A stretch of DNA of 64,000 bases from Desulfopila sp. IMCC35008 (GTDB taxonomy: Bacteria > Desulfobacterota > Desulfobulbia > Desulfobulbales > Desulfocapsaceae). The DNA lies in the NCBI RefSeq assembly GCF_010646885.2, contig NZ_CP050700.1, positions 3,126,501 through 3,190,500 of the forward strand. The letters are read 5' to 3'. The notes under the pieces are model-generated. The model was not told the DNA's origin, did no database searches, and saw only the letters and a program-made list of their open reading frames with translations. The position numbers were made by a program, and so were the translations under genes. Of the stretch, positions 19,490 through 28,579 are shown in pieces. How positions within the stretch are numbered: position 1 is the first letter of the stretch; the number at the start of each line of letters is the position of its first letter.

Positions 19490-20131
19490 TCATGGCCCAT
19501 CCGTATCGTTCACAGCGATTACACCGTGAGATGTAAGCAGGGAAACTGTTTCCATCAAAGGAAGACCGACTACATTCGAATACGAGCCGTTGATACGCTC
19601 CACCATAAAAGTACCCTTCCCTTGAATCCCGTAGCCGCCGGCCTTATCCAACGACTCGCCTGATGCCACATAGGCCCGTGCTACGGATTCGTCAAAAGGT
19701 GCAAAGACAACGGAGGTGGACACCGACAGAACCGCCTGCACCTGCTCCCGGTGACAGCCAATAGAGATACCGCTGCACACAACATGATCCCTGCCTGACA
19801 GATCCATAAGCATCTGTACAGCCTCTCTGGCACTTTCAGGCTTTCCCAGAATCCGATCTCCCAGGCAAACAGACGTATCAGCACCAATAATATAATGATC
19901 GGGATATATTCCCATGACCTTTTTTACCTTTTCAGCTGCCATACGCTCAACATAAGCAGCCGGAGACTCTCCGGGAGTCACGGACTCGTCTATCTCCGGA
20001 CCGTAAACCGTGAAGACAAGTCCGAGTTGTTCAAGGAACTCCTTGCGCCTCGGTGAATTCGATCCCAGAACAAGCGGTTTGACCGCTGAATAGATCACTG
20101 CTCTTTCAACCGCGAATTGCATATCCGCCAT
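19490..20131 (-). CDS. maf: Maf-family nucleotide pyrophosphatase
   Basis: House-cleaning enzyme that hydrolyses non-canonical nucleoside triphosphates. The Maf signatures are present: LGSNSPRRKEFLEQLG, the substrate-pocket segment IIGADTSVCLGDRILGKP, and KAGGYGIQGKG near the C-terminus. The start overlaps the 3' end of fabL by 26 bases, and a second ATG three codons in would shorten the overlap. The likely operon is fabL-maf on the minus strand. Confidence 0.9.
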   Translation of the reverse strand: MADMQFAVERAVIYSAVKPLVLGSNSPRRKEFLEQLGLVFTVYGPEIDESVTPGESPAAYVERMAAEKVKKVMGIYPDHYIIGADTSVCLGDRILGKPESAREAVQMLMDLSGRDHVVCSGISIGCHREQVQAVLSVSTSVVFAPFDESVARAYVASGESLDKAGGYGIQGKGTFMVERINGSYSNVVGLPLMETVSLLTSHGVIAVNDTDGP

Positions 20132-20861
20132 CGACGGTAATGACCTGCCCCTGGATCATGGCTGAGAGATCCGAACAGAGAAAAAGTGAGATATCGGCGA
20201 CATCATCCGGAGTGGTCAAACGCCCCAGCGGTGTCCGCTCAAGTGCAGTGCCCAGGATCTGGTCCCTGTTGGGAAAATGCTTGAGCGCATCGGTATCCAC
20301 CGCACCTGCGCTAACGGTATTGATATTTATACCCTTGGGACCAAGTTCCACCGCCAGGTGGCGGACAAGAGACTCAAGCGCCGCTTTAGAAGCCCCTACA
20401 GTTGTATAATTTTCTATTGCCCGGATAGCCCCAAGACTTGATACTGCGATGACCCTTGAACCGGACTGCATCATGCGCACTCCTTGCTGGACCAGGGTAA
20501 GCAAGGCGCGAGCATTTATATCCATGGCCCAGTTCCAGTGCCTCTCGGTCAACTCCATTGCCGGTTTGAGGACGCCGGATGCGGCGTTGCTCACAAGATA
20601 ATCAAGCTGGCCAAACTCATTCTCTATAACGGCGAACATAGCTTCAACATCATCCTGCTTCGCTACATTCGCCTTTACCACAAGACATTTTCTACCAAAC
20701 TTTTCAACAAGGTCTGCGGTTTCTGCAGCATCCTTTTTATGACGGACATAATTCACAACAACATCTGCACCGTTTTCAGCAAGCCGAAGAGCGATGGCAC
20801 GTCCAATCCCACGGGATCCACCGGTTATAAGAGCAACTTTACCGTTGAGGTTAAACATCAC
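20106..20861 (-). CDS. fabL: Enoyl-[acyl-carrier-protein] reductase, FabL type
   Basis: Last reductive step of type II fatty acid elongation, NADPH dependent. It is a short-chain dehydrogenase (GGSRGIGRAIA cofactor motif), but the catalytic region reads YTTVGASK, i.e. Tyr-x6-Lys as in enoyl reductases rather than Tyr-x3-Lys. Blocks typical of Bacillus FabL are present: NAASGVLKPAMEL, SLGAIRAIENYT and DTDALKHFPNR. The GTG at 20861 lies 8 bases after GGAG and the ATG at 20858 lies 11; either may be used. It overlaps maf downstream. Confidence 0.85.
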   Translation of the reverse strand: MMFNLNGKVALITGGSRGIGRAIALRLAENGADVVVNYVRHKKDAAETADLVEKFGRKCLVVKANVAKQDDVEAMFAVIENEFGQLDYLVSNAASGVLKPAMELTERHWNWAMDINARALLTLVQQGVRMMQSGSRVIAVSSLGAIRAIENYTTVGASKAALESLVRHLAVELGPKGININTVSAGAVDTDALKHFPNRDQILGTALERTPLGRLTTPDDVADISLFLCSDLSAMIQGQVITVDGGYAIRG

Positions 20862-20961
20862 GAAATAAACTCCTTATCTTTATTGTCACTTTATTGATTT
20901 TTAAACTTTAGATTAGCTGGAAGGACTGAGGATTCACAATCCGGCGCCTATTCCAGCATAT

Positions 20962-21903
20962 TTAAGAATGAAAGGCAAGCGATAATCGCCTCATCAATCC
21001 ACTCAGAAGCCTCAATGGATTAAACCGAATCGGATTAAGAGTATCAGGAGGTATAAACCTTCCTTCACCAACCTCGTCCGGGTTTCGGGCCGGATATACA
21101 ATGTTATCAAGAAAACAGCCAGGATGATTCATATCGCGGGCTGCACGCCATAAAGGACTATCATCAGATGCAAGTCCAAGCATACGAAGAACAGCTGTAT
21201 CAAGTGCTATAGGACATTGCGATGCACCCACCACCTGTAACCGCAACGGGTCACCATCCAATGGCCCGCTCCGATGCATAACCTCCACAGCGTCCATAAT
21301 GGTAATAGACGACGGAAACAGGTCAGGGATGCGAACCAGAATATCTGAGAACTCACTATGATCAGAGCCATGCCGCATATGCATCATCGCCTTCCTCATT
21401 CCAACCACTGTACCAAAATAATTTTTTACCGCACATGTCAGGTACACCTGATTGTGTGCCTTCAATCGTGGCAGGTTCACCAGAAAATCACATTCCATTG
21501 CCTCAGCTGCGATTTCCACTGATGCACCTGAAACGAGATCTCTGGTGATAACGGTTTTGAAGGAAACGATTTCGACATCCAGAGGTTTAAGTGTCTCGTG
21601 TATACCGTGCCTCTCAAGTACCGACCTGACTGAGCCAAATGCCGGAGAATCACCCAGTTTCACATGGCACCCGTGTTCGAGGAACCACCGGGCCACACCG
21701 GCAATAAATTCTCTTGAGGTGCAAGCAAGTGCCGGCCCTCGTGAACTGATGAGATTCGGTTTCAGCAGTACGGTGCACCCACGGTAATTGTAATTTCCAA
21801 GTATACCTTTTATCAGCAGGTCGATAGCAGGATCGAGCTGCTGACTGCTGTAATCACGGCAAGGATATAGATACACCGGTCTATTGTGATCATTTTCCAA
21901 CAT
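20962..21903 (-). CDS. DUF362-domain protein
   Basis: A 313-residue soluble protein matching the DUF362 family (VLLKPNLISSRGPA near the N-terminus, CDFLVNLPRLKAHNQ and AVKNYFGTVVGMRKAMMH in the middle). Many family members carry a ferredoxin domain, but no CxxCxxC motif is seen here, so this is the short form without clusters. The biochemical role of the family is not established. It is a single gene on the minus strand, about 160 bases downstream of a sigma-54-type promoter that is separated from it by a strong hairpin. Confidence 0.75.
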   Translation of the reverse strand: MLENDHNRPVYLYPCRDYSSQQLDPAIDLLIKGILGNYNYRGCTVLLKPNLISSRGPALACTSREFIAGVARWFLEHGCHVKLGDSPAFGSVRSVLERHGIHETLKPLDVEIVSFKTVITRDLVSGASVEIAAEAMECDFLVNLPRLKAHNQVYLTCAVKNYFGTVVGMRKAMMHMRHGSDHSEFSDILVRIPDLFPSSITIMDAVEVMHRSGPLDGDPLRLQVVGASQCPIALDTAVLRMLGLASDDSPLWRAARDMNHPGCFLDNIVYPARNPDEVGEGRFIPPDTLNPIRFNPLRLLSGLMRRLSLAFHS

Positions 21904-22000
21904 GACCGAGACAATAAGTCATATACAGTGTCGGGCAAGTTCAAATACACAACATGCAGAAGAAAGAAACAAGTTGGGGTTATTCAGGAACTATAAAAGA

Positions 22001-22038
22001 TGAAAAGCCGATCATGCGGGGGCAAGATCGGCTTTTCA
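22001..22038 (-). terminator. Strong hairpin terminator
   Basis: TGAAAAGCCGATC and GATCGGCTTTTCA are perfect 13-base arms around a 12-base loop. On the minus strand the stem ends in CTTTTCA and is followed by TCTTTTATAG. It could end either the candidate small RNA or read-through from serA about 300 bases away. Confidence 0.7.
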
Positions 22039-22066
22039 AGGAGAAAGGAGAGAAGAGATAAAAGCA
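22001..22066 (-). ncRNA. Candidate sigma-54-dependent small RNA
   Basis: A transcript starting about 12 bases beyond the -12 element of the 22077-22092 promoter would begin near 22066. It would run through a pyrimidine stretch (CTCTCCTTTCTCCTT, complementary to AAGGAG-type ribosome binding sites) and end in a strong intrinsic hairpin, a total of about 65-75 nt. The hairpin loop exposes TTGCCCCCGC. No reading frame fits. Alternatively the promoter serves the DUF362 gene and the hairpin attenuates it. The promoter and hairpin are seen in the sequence; the RNA itself is inferred. Confidence 0.5.
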
Positions 22067-22076
22067 TAATTCTTAT

Positions 22077-22092
22077 TGCACTTCACGTGCCA
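22077..22092 (-). promoter_or_regulatory. Sigma-54 (-24/-12) promoter
   Basis: On the minus strand the sequence is TGGCACGTGAAGTGCA, one base from the consensus TGGCACG-N4-TTGCA, with GG and GC separated by exactly ten bases. About 90 bases upstream lies the palindrome ACAAATATTTGT (22182-22193), a plausible activator site. The next element downstream is the hairpin at 22001-22038, then the DUF362 gene. Confidence 0.65.
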
Positions 22093-22336
22093 AAAGGCCT
22101 TTTATATACATGTTCGTATATTATCAACACGTTACACTAAACAAAAGAAAGCAGGAGGAGGATTCCAAGACCCTTTTTCATACAAATATTTGTACATACA
22201 CTCACAGTTTCCGCTGAATCAGCAAATAGTAATGCAATAACATAACCTTATCTGTCATGTTTTTTATACTACGGCAAATAAGAACCAATATCACCTAGCC
22301 AAAAACACGGAACACCCAACACCTGCAAAGTTCAAA
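22093..22336. other. Rest of the serA-DUF362 intergenic gap
   Basis: The gap between DUF362 and serA is 433 bases; this part holds the palindrome ACAAATATTTGT and a weaker dyad (ATATAC/GTATAT near 22103-22122). No coding potential is evident. These may be enhancer sites for the sigma-54 promoter. Confidence 0.4.
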
Positions 22337-23518
22337 TTATTTAAACACAATCTCTCTTGTTCTGATTACGTCGTTGTTCGCCTCAACCTCTGAAATGAGT
22401 TCTGCCGGAACCGGAGTCTCCACATCGATGATATTATATCCAACCTTCCCGTTCGACTGATTGCGATAGCCGGCGATATTGACACCATAGGTGCCAAACA
22501 CATTGGACACAAAAGCGATCATCCCCGGAACATCACGGTTAATTACAATAAGCCGGGTATGTATATCGTCAGAAGGTGTGGACTCGATATTGGGGAAATT
22601 GACACTATGAACTACATTCCCGTATTCAAGATAGGCAGACAACTCCTTAACCGCCATCCGTGCACAGTTCTCTTCCGATTCAGAAGTCGAGGCCCCAAGG
22701 TGAGGAGTGGTCAAAACCTTTTCATTACCGATATTGGCTGAAGTGGGAAAATCAGTAAGGTAGGCTTCAAGGTGCCCATTATCGAGTGCCGCCAGCACCG
22801 CTTCTTCATCAACAATCTGCTCCCGTGAATAGTTGACCAGGACAGCACCGGGTTTGATCTTTTTTATGAATTCAGTGTTTACGATATTCCTGGTACGATC
22901 CGTAAGCGGCAAATGGAGACTGACCACATCAGCAGTGCCAACTGCATCTTTTAAAGAACTGCAGATTTTCACCTCTGGTAAAAGTTTATGAATATTCTCA
23001 ACTGCAGGCGACGGATCATACCCCAGCACCACCATATTCCTGTGAATTCCGCCGTTCGCCAGCCGCATGCCTATCTGCCCCAGGCCAACCACCGCAAGAC
23101 TCTTTCCGGCAATTTCCTCACCACGGAAGGCGGATTTCCGCTGTTCGACTACCCCACTGACCTCTTCAGGGTTCAGATCCTTAAGCGACTGGCAGAAGGT
23201 AATTCCCCTGTAGATATTACGCTTCCATACTCCAAGCATGGGAAAGACAAGGTCGACAACCGCATTGGCATTAGCACCGGGAGTATTAAAAACACAAACT
23301 CCCTCTTCAGTCGCCCTCTCGACATTAATATTATTCACTCCGGCCCCGGCCCGCGCAACAGCAAGCAGGGAGGGAAAAAGATCAACATCGACAGGTGAAC
23401 TTCGAACAATTATCCCGTGAGGGTTCTGTTCATTTTCGGAGACCTCGAACCGATCGGTAAAAAGGGACAATCCCTCTTCAGCAATCGCATTCATCTTCTT
23501 TACACTATATGTCTTCAT
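22337..23518 (-). CDS. serA: D-3-phosphoglycerate dehydrogenase
   Basis: First step of serine synthesis: 3-phosphoglycerate to 3-phosphohydroxypyruvate with NAD. The 393 residues have the NAD-binding GLGQIG motif, a catalytic Arg in NYSREQIVDEEA, the catalytic His in TTPHLGASTSESEENCA and a C-terminal ACT domain (RLIVINRDVPGMIAFVSNVF) that usually mediates serine feedback. This is the short ACT-only type without the intervening domain. serC is not adjacent. The gene stands alone on the minus strand, 78 bases downstream of the radical SAM gene. Confidence 0.92.
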   Translation of the reverse strand: MKTYSVKKMNAIAEEGLSLFTDRFEVSENEQNPHGIIVRSSPVDVDLFPSLLAVARAGAGVNNINVERATEEGVCVFNTPGANANAVVDLVFPMLGVWKRNIYRGITFCQSLKDLNPEEVSGVVEQRKSAFRGEEIAGKSLAVVGLGQIGMRLANGGIHRNMVVLGYDPSPAVENIHKLLPEVKICSSLKDAVGTADVVSLHLPLTDRTRNIVNTEFIKKIKPGAVLVNYSREQIVDEEAVLAALDNGHLEAYLTDFPTSANIGNEKVLTTPHLGASTSESEENCARMAVKELSAYLEYGNVVHSVNFPNIESTPSDDIHTRLIVINRDVPGMIAFVSNVFGTYGVNIAGYRNQSNGKVGYNIIDVETPVPAELISEVEANNDVIRTREIVFK

Positions 23519-23596
23519 CCCGTTCTCTCATTCTCTTTAAAATTGTCTGACTGCCCCTTGCCGGGCCAAAACCGTCTTTAACAAGCCAGGGCTACC

Positions 23597-25357
23597 TCAC
23601 TGTTCACACACACCTATATTCGCGACTATATCTGGCAGGACAACAACCTTGTTATGGCGATACAGAGACTCTTCACGTTCCGTCAATACCCCAATTCGCC
23701 TCCCTGTTCCACAACATTCTATACCAAGTATTTTGCAGGTATTGTCCTTCAATTGAAGAAAAACGGATTTTTTAAAGAAATTATTCCTTTCCCGGCTGGT
23801 AAAAACACCGTTCAGGTTTTCCGGCAACCCGGAATAAAGAATATTCCGGGTTTCATCCGAGCCCTCTTCTCCTGCACCAACAACCAGGCTTGGAGGTAAT
23901 TTGCGGAAACCACACCGAAGCCAGTCGTAACGGAGAAGATCAGCCACGGTTTCATAGTCATCACGATCTTTACAATACACCATTAACAAATCAGTCAAAA
24001 AAGCCTGTGTGGGAGCCCGCTCAAAAAACATCTCCCCACGACACACCCCTAATAACTCATTAAAAAACAAGTAGATATCTTCATCCACTTTTCTAAGGTA
24101 CGCCCACAGACTGACAAAATATCTGTTATTGTGGAACTTTTCAACACATTCACAAAACCAGTACAACTCCGACATCTCAGCATGGGTAAGCCATTTATTC
24201 TCCAAAACAGAATAAGGGGGCGCTTCACAATACTTGTATCCGAACTCACCAACCTGTTCCGAAAGTGGTGTATTCGGTAATATTTTCAGTAATCCCATCT
24301 GGACATAGTGAGCACCCATTGCAAAGACATGACGAAAAGAGTCCGCAAAGGTCTCGCCTGTCTCATAGGGAAGTCCGAGTATCAGGTCCACATGCAGGTG
24401 GATTGTTTCCAAGGATACCAGGCGGGCAATTATGTCATGGACATGGTGAAGATCCATGCTCCTGTTTATTGCCTGCAACGTTTTATCGTGTGTCGTTTGA
24501 ATACCAATTTCAAACTGGAACCGGCCAGACTCAACGCCCTCAAGAAAAGTAAACATCTCCTCGGTAAACCGATCGGGAGCAATCTCAAAATGAAAGAGGG
24601 TTTCACTTTTCTGCGCGGCAAGAAACTGCCAAATTCCGAGGCTCCTCTCCGGCAGGTCGTTAAAGGTACGGTCAACAAAGCGGACAACTTTAGGTTTATA
24701 ATGTAATAACCGGGTCAGTTCCTGCTCTACCTGTTCCCGGTCTTTATGAAACAATCCTTTCTCAGAGGCAGACTGACAATAACTGCAACCGTGGGGACAT
24801 CCCCTTGATGTCTCATAATAGATATACCTGTTTTTCAAATGGTCCCTGAAATCGTCATCACGAAAAGGGAATGCCAACTGTTTTATCCGTTTCCTGCCAG
24901 GGGCTGGTCTGTATAGCGGTTTCAGTTTCCCCCTTGCAAGGTCTTCATAGAACTCTTCAGGTACAACTTCTATCTCGCCGATAACCACCGTACATACCGA
25001 ATCGGCTAATTTGCTTCTTAAAACAACAGCCTGGGGACCACCGATGATAAAGACACAATTGACTAATGATCGGTGCAGATCACGAACAAGTCTTTCGATC
25101 CGGCCCGAATTCCAGATATTAGCGGAAAAGAAAACAACGCGGGGTTTCCCTGAACCTATTCTGAGCAGTGTTTCATAATAATTATCGTTGATGGTCGCCT
25201 GGAAAATTTCAGGATCCCGGCATACCCCGTTTTGCTCCAGGCAATTCCTCAGGTAAAAGAGGGCAAGACAGGAATGAATATAGCGTGAGTTAATCGCTAT
25301 CAGCTTCACAGGGCCGTTGCCCAATGCGATATTTTTTTGGCGTAAAGGATCTTGCAT
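23597..25357 (-). CDS. B12-binding-domain radical SAM protein (DUF4080 type)
   Basis: A 586-residue protein with an N-terminal cobalamin-binding-like domain (IIGGPQAVVLRSKLADSV), a radical SAM core with RGCPHGCSYCQ (CxxxCxxC) around residue 190, and a C-terminal part resembling DUF4080. Such enzymes use a 4Fe-4S cluster and S-adenosylmethionine for radical chemistry, often methylation or rearrangement. The substrate is unknown here, and no biosynthetic partner genes are adjacent. It is divergent from the M1/ChaN fusion gene. Confidence 0.85.
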   Translation of the reverse strand: MQDPLRQKNIALGNGPVKLIAINSRYIHSCLALFYLRNCLEQNGVCRDPEIFQATINDNYYETLLRIGSGKPRVVFFSANIWNSGRIERLVRDLHRSLVNCVFIIGGPQAVVLRSKLADSVCTVVIGEIEVVPEEFYEDLARGKLKPLYRPAPGRKRIKQLAFPFRDDDFRDHLKNRYIYYETSRGCPHGCSYCQSASEKGLFHKDREQVEQELTRLLHYKPKVVRFVDRTFNDLPERSLGIWQFLAAQKSETLFHFEIAPDRFTEEMFTFLEGVESGRFQFEIGIQTTHDKTLQAINRSMDLHHVHDIIARLVSLETIHLHVDLILGLPYETGETFADSFRHVFAMGAHYVQMGLLKILPNTPLSEQVGEFGYKYCEAPPYSVLENKWLTHAEMSELYWFCECVEKFHNNRYFVSLWAYLRKVDEDIYLFFNELLGVCRGEMFFERAPTQAFLTDLLMVYCKDRDDYETVADLLRYDWLRCGFRKLPPSLVVGAGEEGSDETRNILYSGLPENLNGVFTSRERNNFFKKSVFLQLKDNTCKILGIECCGTGRRIGVLTEREESLYRHNKVVVLPDIVANIGVCEQ

Positions 25358-25474
25358 TATTACTCTGTAACGTAATCTTCTCTTCCATAGAGAGGTCTGG
25401 GGCGGGCCCGATGAGTCTGCCAGTGTTAAACACTTTTACAGCAACCGCTACTATCTGACAACAACCTATTTGCC

Positions 25475-28400
25475 ATGAAAACTGTCCACAAGCCAATATA
25501 CCGCGTCCTTTATATATTCCTCACCTCTTTACTGCTTATTCAGGCCGAATTTGTCACGGCCCGCCCTGACCCCCCTGACTACCAGCTAGCGGTCTCCTTC
25601 AACCTTGAGCAGGCTCTACTCACCGGAACCGCGCAGATCAGCCTGCCAGCTGACCAACCACTGCGGCTCAACACCAGGGGGCTCGACATTACAGGAATCG
25701 TCATCGAACAAGAGAACGGTATAACCAGAGAAGCGCACCAACTTAACAGCGTTTTTCTGGAAATACCGGCAGATCATTCAGCCAGGACGATTTATATTTC
25801 TTATTCGAAAAATATCCAAAATGACCATACCAATCGAATAGCCGGAGACGGCATCACCCTTCTTTCAAGCTGGTATCCACAGCCTGACCAACCTGTAATG
25901 TATCGTCTTGCAGCACGCTTACCCATCAATTTCAATGCCATCAGCCAAACTGACTCCTTCCCTCTGAAGCGAATAGACGACACGGTATACACTTCCCTCT
26001 CAACACCACGAGACGCCATCCATTTTGTGGCCGCACCCTATGTGATCAAGGAAAAACAAATCCGTGACGGTCTCTCTGTCTATACCCTCTTTTATTCTGA
26101 AGATGATACGCTGGCAGACAGCTATCTTGAAAAATGCCGTGATCTCATCCTTCGCTATGAAAAGGAAATCGGCCCATTTCCATACAATCACTATATCGTG
26201 GCGGCCAATAAACTACCGACAGGACTCAGTATGGGCTCCTTTAGCCTGTTTGGTCAAAACGTATTGAGATTACCGTTTATCGTCGACAGCTCTCTTGGTC
26301 ATGAAATAGTCCATGCCTGGTTCGGAAACGCAGTTGGTGTTGACCAGCAGGCAGGTAACTGGTGCGAGGGACTGACTTCCTACCTCGCAGACCATGCCTT
26401 TCGTCAGGATATAAATGAAGGAGAGAACTACAGGAAAGAAAACATCATCAATTATCTTAGTTATATAAACCCGGAAAACGTCATACCCCTGGCCAACTTC
26501 ATTTCCGCCAACCATGCCGGTGACAGAGATAAAAGTAATCGTGCCGTCGGTTACTCCAGGTCCATGTTACTGTTTCACGAGCTTCGCTCACTGTTGGGCT
26601 CAGAAATATTTTCTGATGGCATCAAAACATTCTATACTGATTTCAAAGGAAAAAGTGCATCCTGGTATGATCTGGAAAATGTTTTTGAAAATGTTTCGAA
26701 CCGAAACCTGCGCTCCTTTTTCAACCAAAGACTTTCCAGGCTTGATATACCGGATCTTCTCATCCATGATGCAGAACTGAAAGTCAATGTGGATGGCACC
26801 TCGCTCCTCTTTACTATTCTGCAAGCCACAGAATCCCCTTACAGCCTGCAATTACCGATTCAGGTAACAACCGGAACGGGTTATTACTATTTTAAACGAG
26901 ATATCGTCAACAAAACTACGAGGATCGAGCTCAAACTGCCCGAACTCCCTATGAGTTTTACTATAGATCCGGAGTACTCCATGTTGCGCACTCTCTCAGA
27001 TTCGGAAATAATACCTTCATGGTCTCGCTTTCTCGGCTCGGGAAAAAAACTTACCATAACTGAATCAGCAGAAACCAGGGCAGCATATGAGCCGATACTA
27101 TCCCACCTTGCTCACCGAGACTGGACTGTCAAACATGATAGCGAAGTATCAAACGAAGAGCTCGCCCACCATGACCTGCTGTTTCTCGGTACAGACCAGA
27201 AAAGCTATCGCTCCCTCTTTGGTGGTCACGACCCCAATACAAAGGGGTTTTCACTTGAGGTACGTACCAATCCGCTCAACCCCAATCGTGTCGCTGTCCT
27301 CATGAATACAACCGATTTGCATGAAAGCAAAGCGGTTGCCTACCGGCTCGGCCACTATGGCAAATACAGTTCACTCTATTTTGAAAATGGCAAGATCCTG
27401 GAAAAGAAAATTGCCACAGGTGACAAGGGAATAACATTCCATTTTGAGGAACGTCCACGGGGAGCGGCCGTCCCGACCTCAAACAGTTTTGATCAACTGA
27501 TCATAGAACTCAGTAAAAAGAAGGTCATATATATTGGTGAAAGTCATACTTCGGCCAGCGACCACAGACTCCAGCTCCGGCTTATTGAAGCTCTTTCAGC
27601 AAAAGTGCCGCAACTGGCCATTGGTATGGAGATGTTCCCCACATCAAGTCAACCGGCCCTGGACAACTACACACTTGGCGACGGCACCATGTCAGAACAA
27701 TCCTTTCTGAAAGAGTCTGACTATTTTGCTGTCTGGAGTTACGATTACCGATACTTTCGGGAGATCTTCACCCTGGCGCGGCAAAAGAAAATTCCAGTGA
27801 TCGGACTTAACCTGGAAAGAAGAATTGTCTCCACCGTCTTCAGGACAGGAAATACAGACCAGATCGGCAAAGAATTACAAAAAGCACTGCCACTTGAGAG
27901 GGATTTAGACCTACCCGGATACGGCGAAAGGCTGTCTCAAGTCTATGCGGTCCACGATGCCGGGAACCATGGTATGGGCACACGTTCCGGTTTTATTCAG
28001 GCTCAGGCACTCTGGGATGAAACGATGGCAAAAAATATTGCCGATTATCTCAAAAACCATCCCGGTACAATGATGGTCGTTCTGGCAGGTACCCAGCACA
28101 CCCGAAAAGACTCCGGTATTCCACCACGGGTCGCACGCAGAATCAATGTCGACCAAGCCTCAGTACTCAACCTTTCCGGCGAGTCCATCCCCGCCAACAT
28201 GGATCAGGTGGCCGACTATTATTTTCTGTCACGCCCCTATGAACTTCCCACTGCCGGAAAAATGGGAATTGTGCTTGAATCATACCAGCAGGAAGGAGGC
28301 AACTACATTCGGATTGAGCAGATAACTCACGCATCAAAAGCAGGCGAGGCCGGGTTAAAGCAAGGAGATACAATCATATCTATCAATGACGTGCCACTAT

Positions 28401-28543
28401 CCTCTATGGAAGATATAAGGATTGCGATGCTCGACGCGCAACCCGGAGACTTTGTTACTATTACGGCGCGCCGCCCCGGGATATCATCGAGGATCAGCAC
28501 CAAGGTTGAACTGATTGGCCCGAAACCATCTGGCCATCCATAA
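25475..28543 (+). CDS. Exported M1-type peptidase / ChaN-like / PDZ fusion
   Basis: A 1022-residue exported protein with an N-terminal signal sequence (hydrophobic to about residue 27). The first half is an M1-like zinc metallopeptidase with HEIVH (276-280) and the downstream ligand Glu298 in NWCEGLTSYLADH. From about residue 680 comes a ChaN-like (haem-binding, Tiki-related) domain with VIYIGESHTSASDHRLQLR, AIGMEMFP and VVLAGTQHT. The last 90 residues are a PDZ domain (GLKQGDTIISINDVPLSS). The combination suggests a periplasmic or surface peptidase with a PDZ binding module. Known for the domains; inferred for the whole. Confidence 0.8.
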   Translation: MKTVHKPIYRVLYIFLTSLLLIQAEFVTARPDPPDYQLAVSFNLEQALLTGTAQISLPADQPLRLNTRGLDITGIVIEQENGITREAHQLNSVFLEIPADHSARTIYISYSKNIQNDHTNRIAGDGITLLSSWYPQPDQPVMYRLAARLPINFNAISQTDSFPLKRIDDTVYTSLSTPRDAIHFVAAPYVIKEKQIRDGLSVYTLFYSEDDTLADSYLEKCRDLILRYEKEIGPFPYNHYIVAANKLPTGLSMGSFSLFGQNVLRLPFIVDSSLGHEIVHAWFGNAVGVDQQAGNWCEGLTSYLADHAFRQDINEGENYRKENIINYLSYINPENVIPLANFISANHAGDRDKSNRAVGYSRSMLLFHELRSLLGSEIFSDGIKTFYTDFKGKSASWYDLENVFENVSNRNLRSFFNQRLSRLDIPDLLIHDAELKVNVDGTSLLFTILQATESPYSLQLPIQVTTGTGYYYFKRDIVNKTTRIELKLPELPMSFTIDPEYSMLRTLSDSEIIPSWSRFLGSGKKLTITESAETRAAYEPILSHLAHRDWTVKHDSEVSNEELAHHDLLFLGTDQKSYRSLFGGHDPNTKGFSLEVRTNPLNPNRVAVLMNTTDLHESKAVAYRLGHYGKYSSLYFENGKILEKKIATGDKGITFHFEERPRGAAVPTSNSFDQLIIELSKKKVIYIGESHTSASDHRLQLRLIEALSAKVPQLAIGMEMFPTSSQPALDNYTLGDGTMSEQSFLKESDYFAVWSYDYRYFREIFTLARQKKIPVIGLNLERRIVSTVFRTGNTDQIGKELQKALPLERDLDLPGYGERLSQVYAVHDAGNHGMGTRSGFIQAQALWDETMAKNIADYLKNHPGTMMVVLAGTQHTRKDSGIPPRVARRINVDQASVLNLSGESIPANMDQVADYYFLSRPYELPTAGKMGIVLESYQQEGGNYIRIEQITHASKAGEAGLKQGDTIISINDVPLSSMEDIRIAMLDAQPGDFVTITARRPGISSRISTKVELIGPKPSGHP

Positions 28544-28579
28544 TGAGGAGGGTGTAGTTGATAAGGCCCTTAAAGGGAC

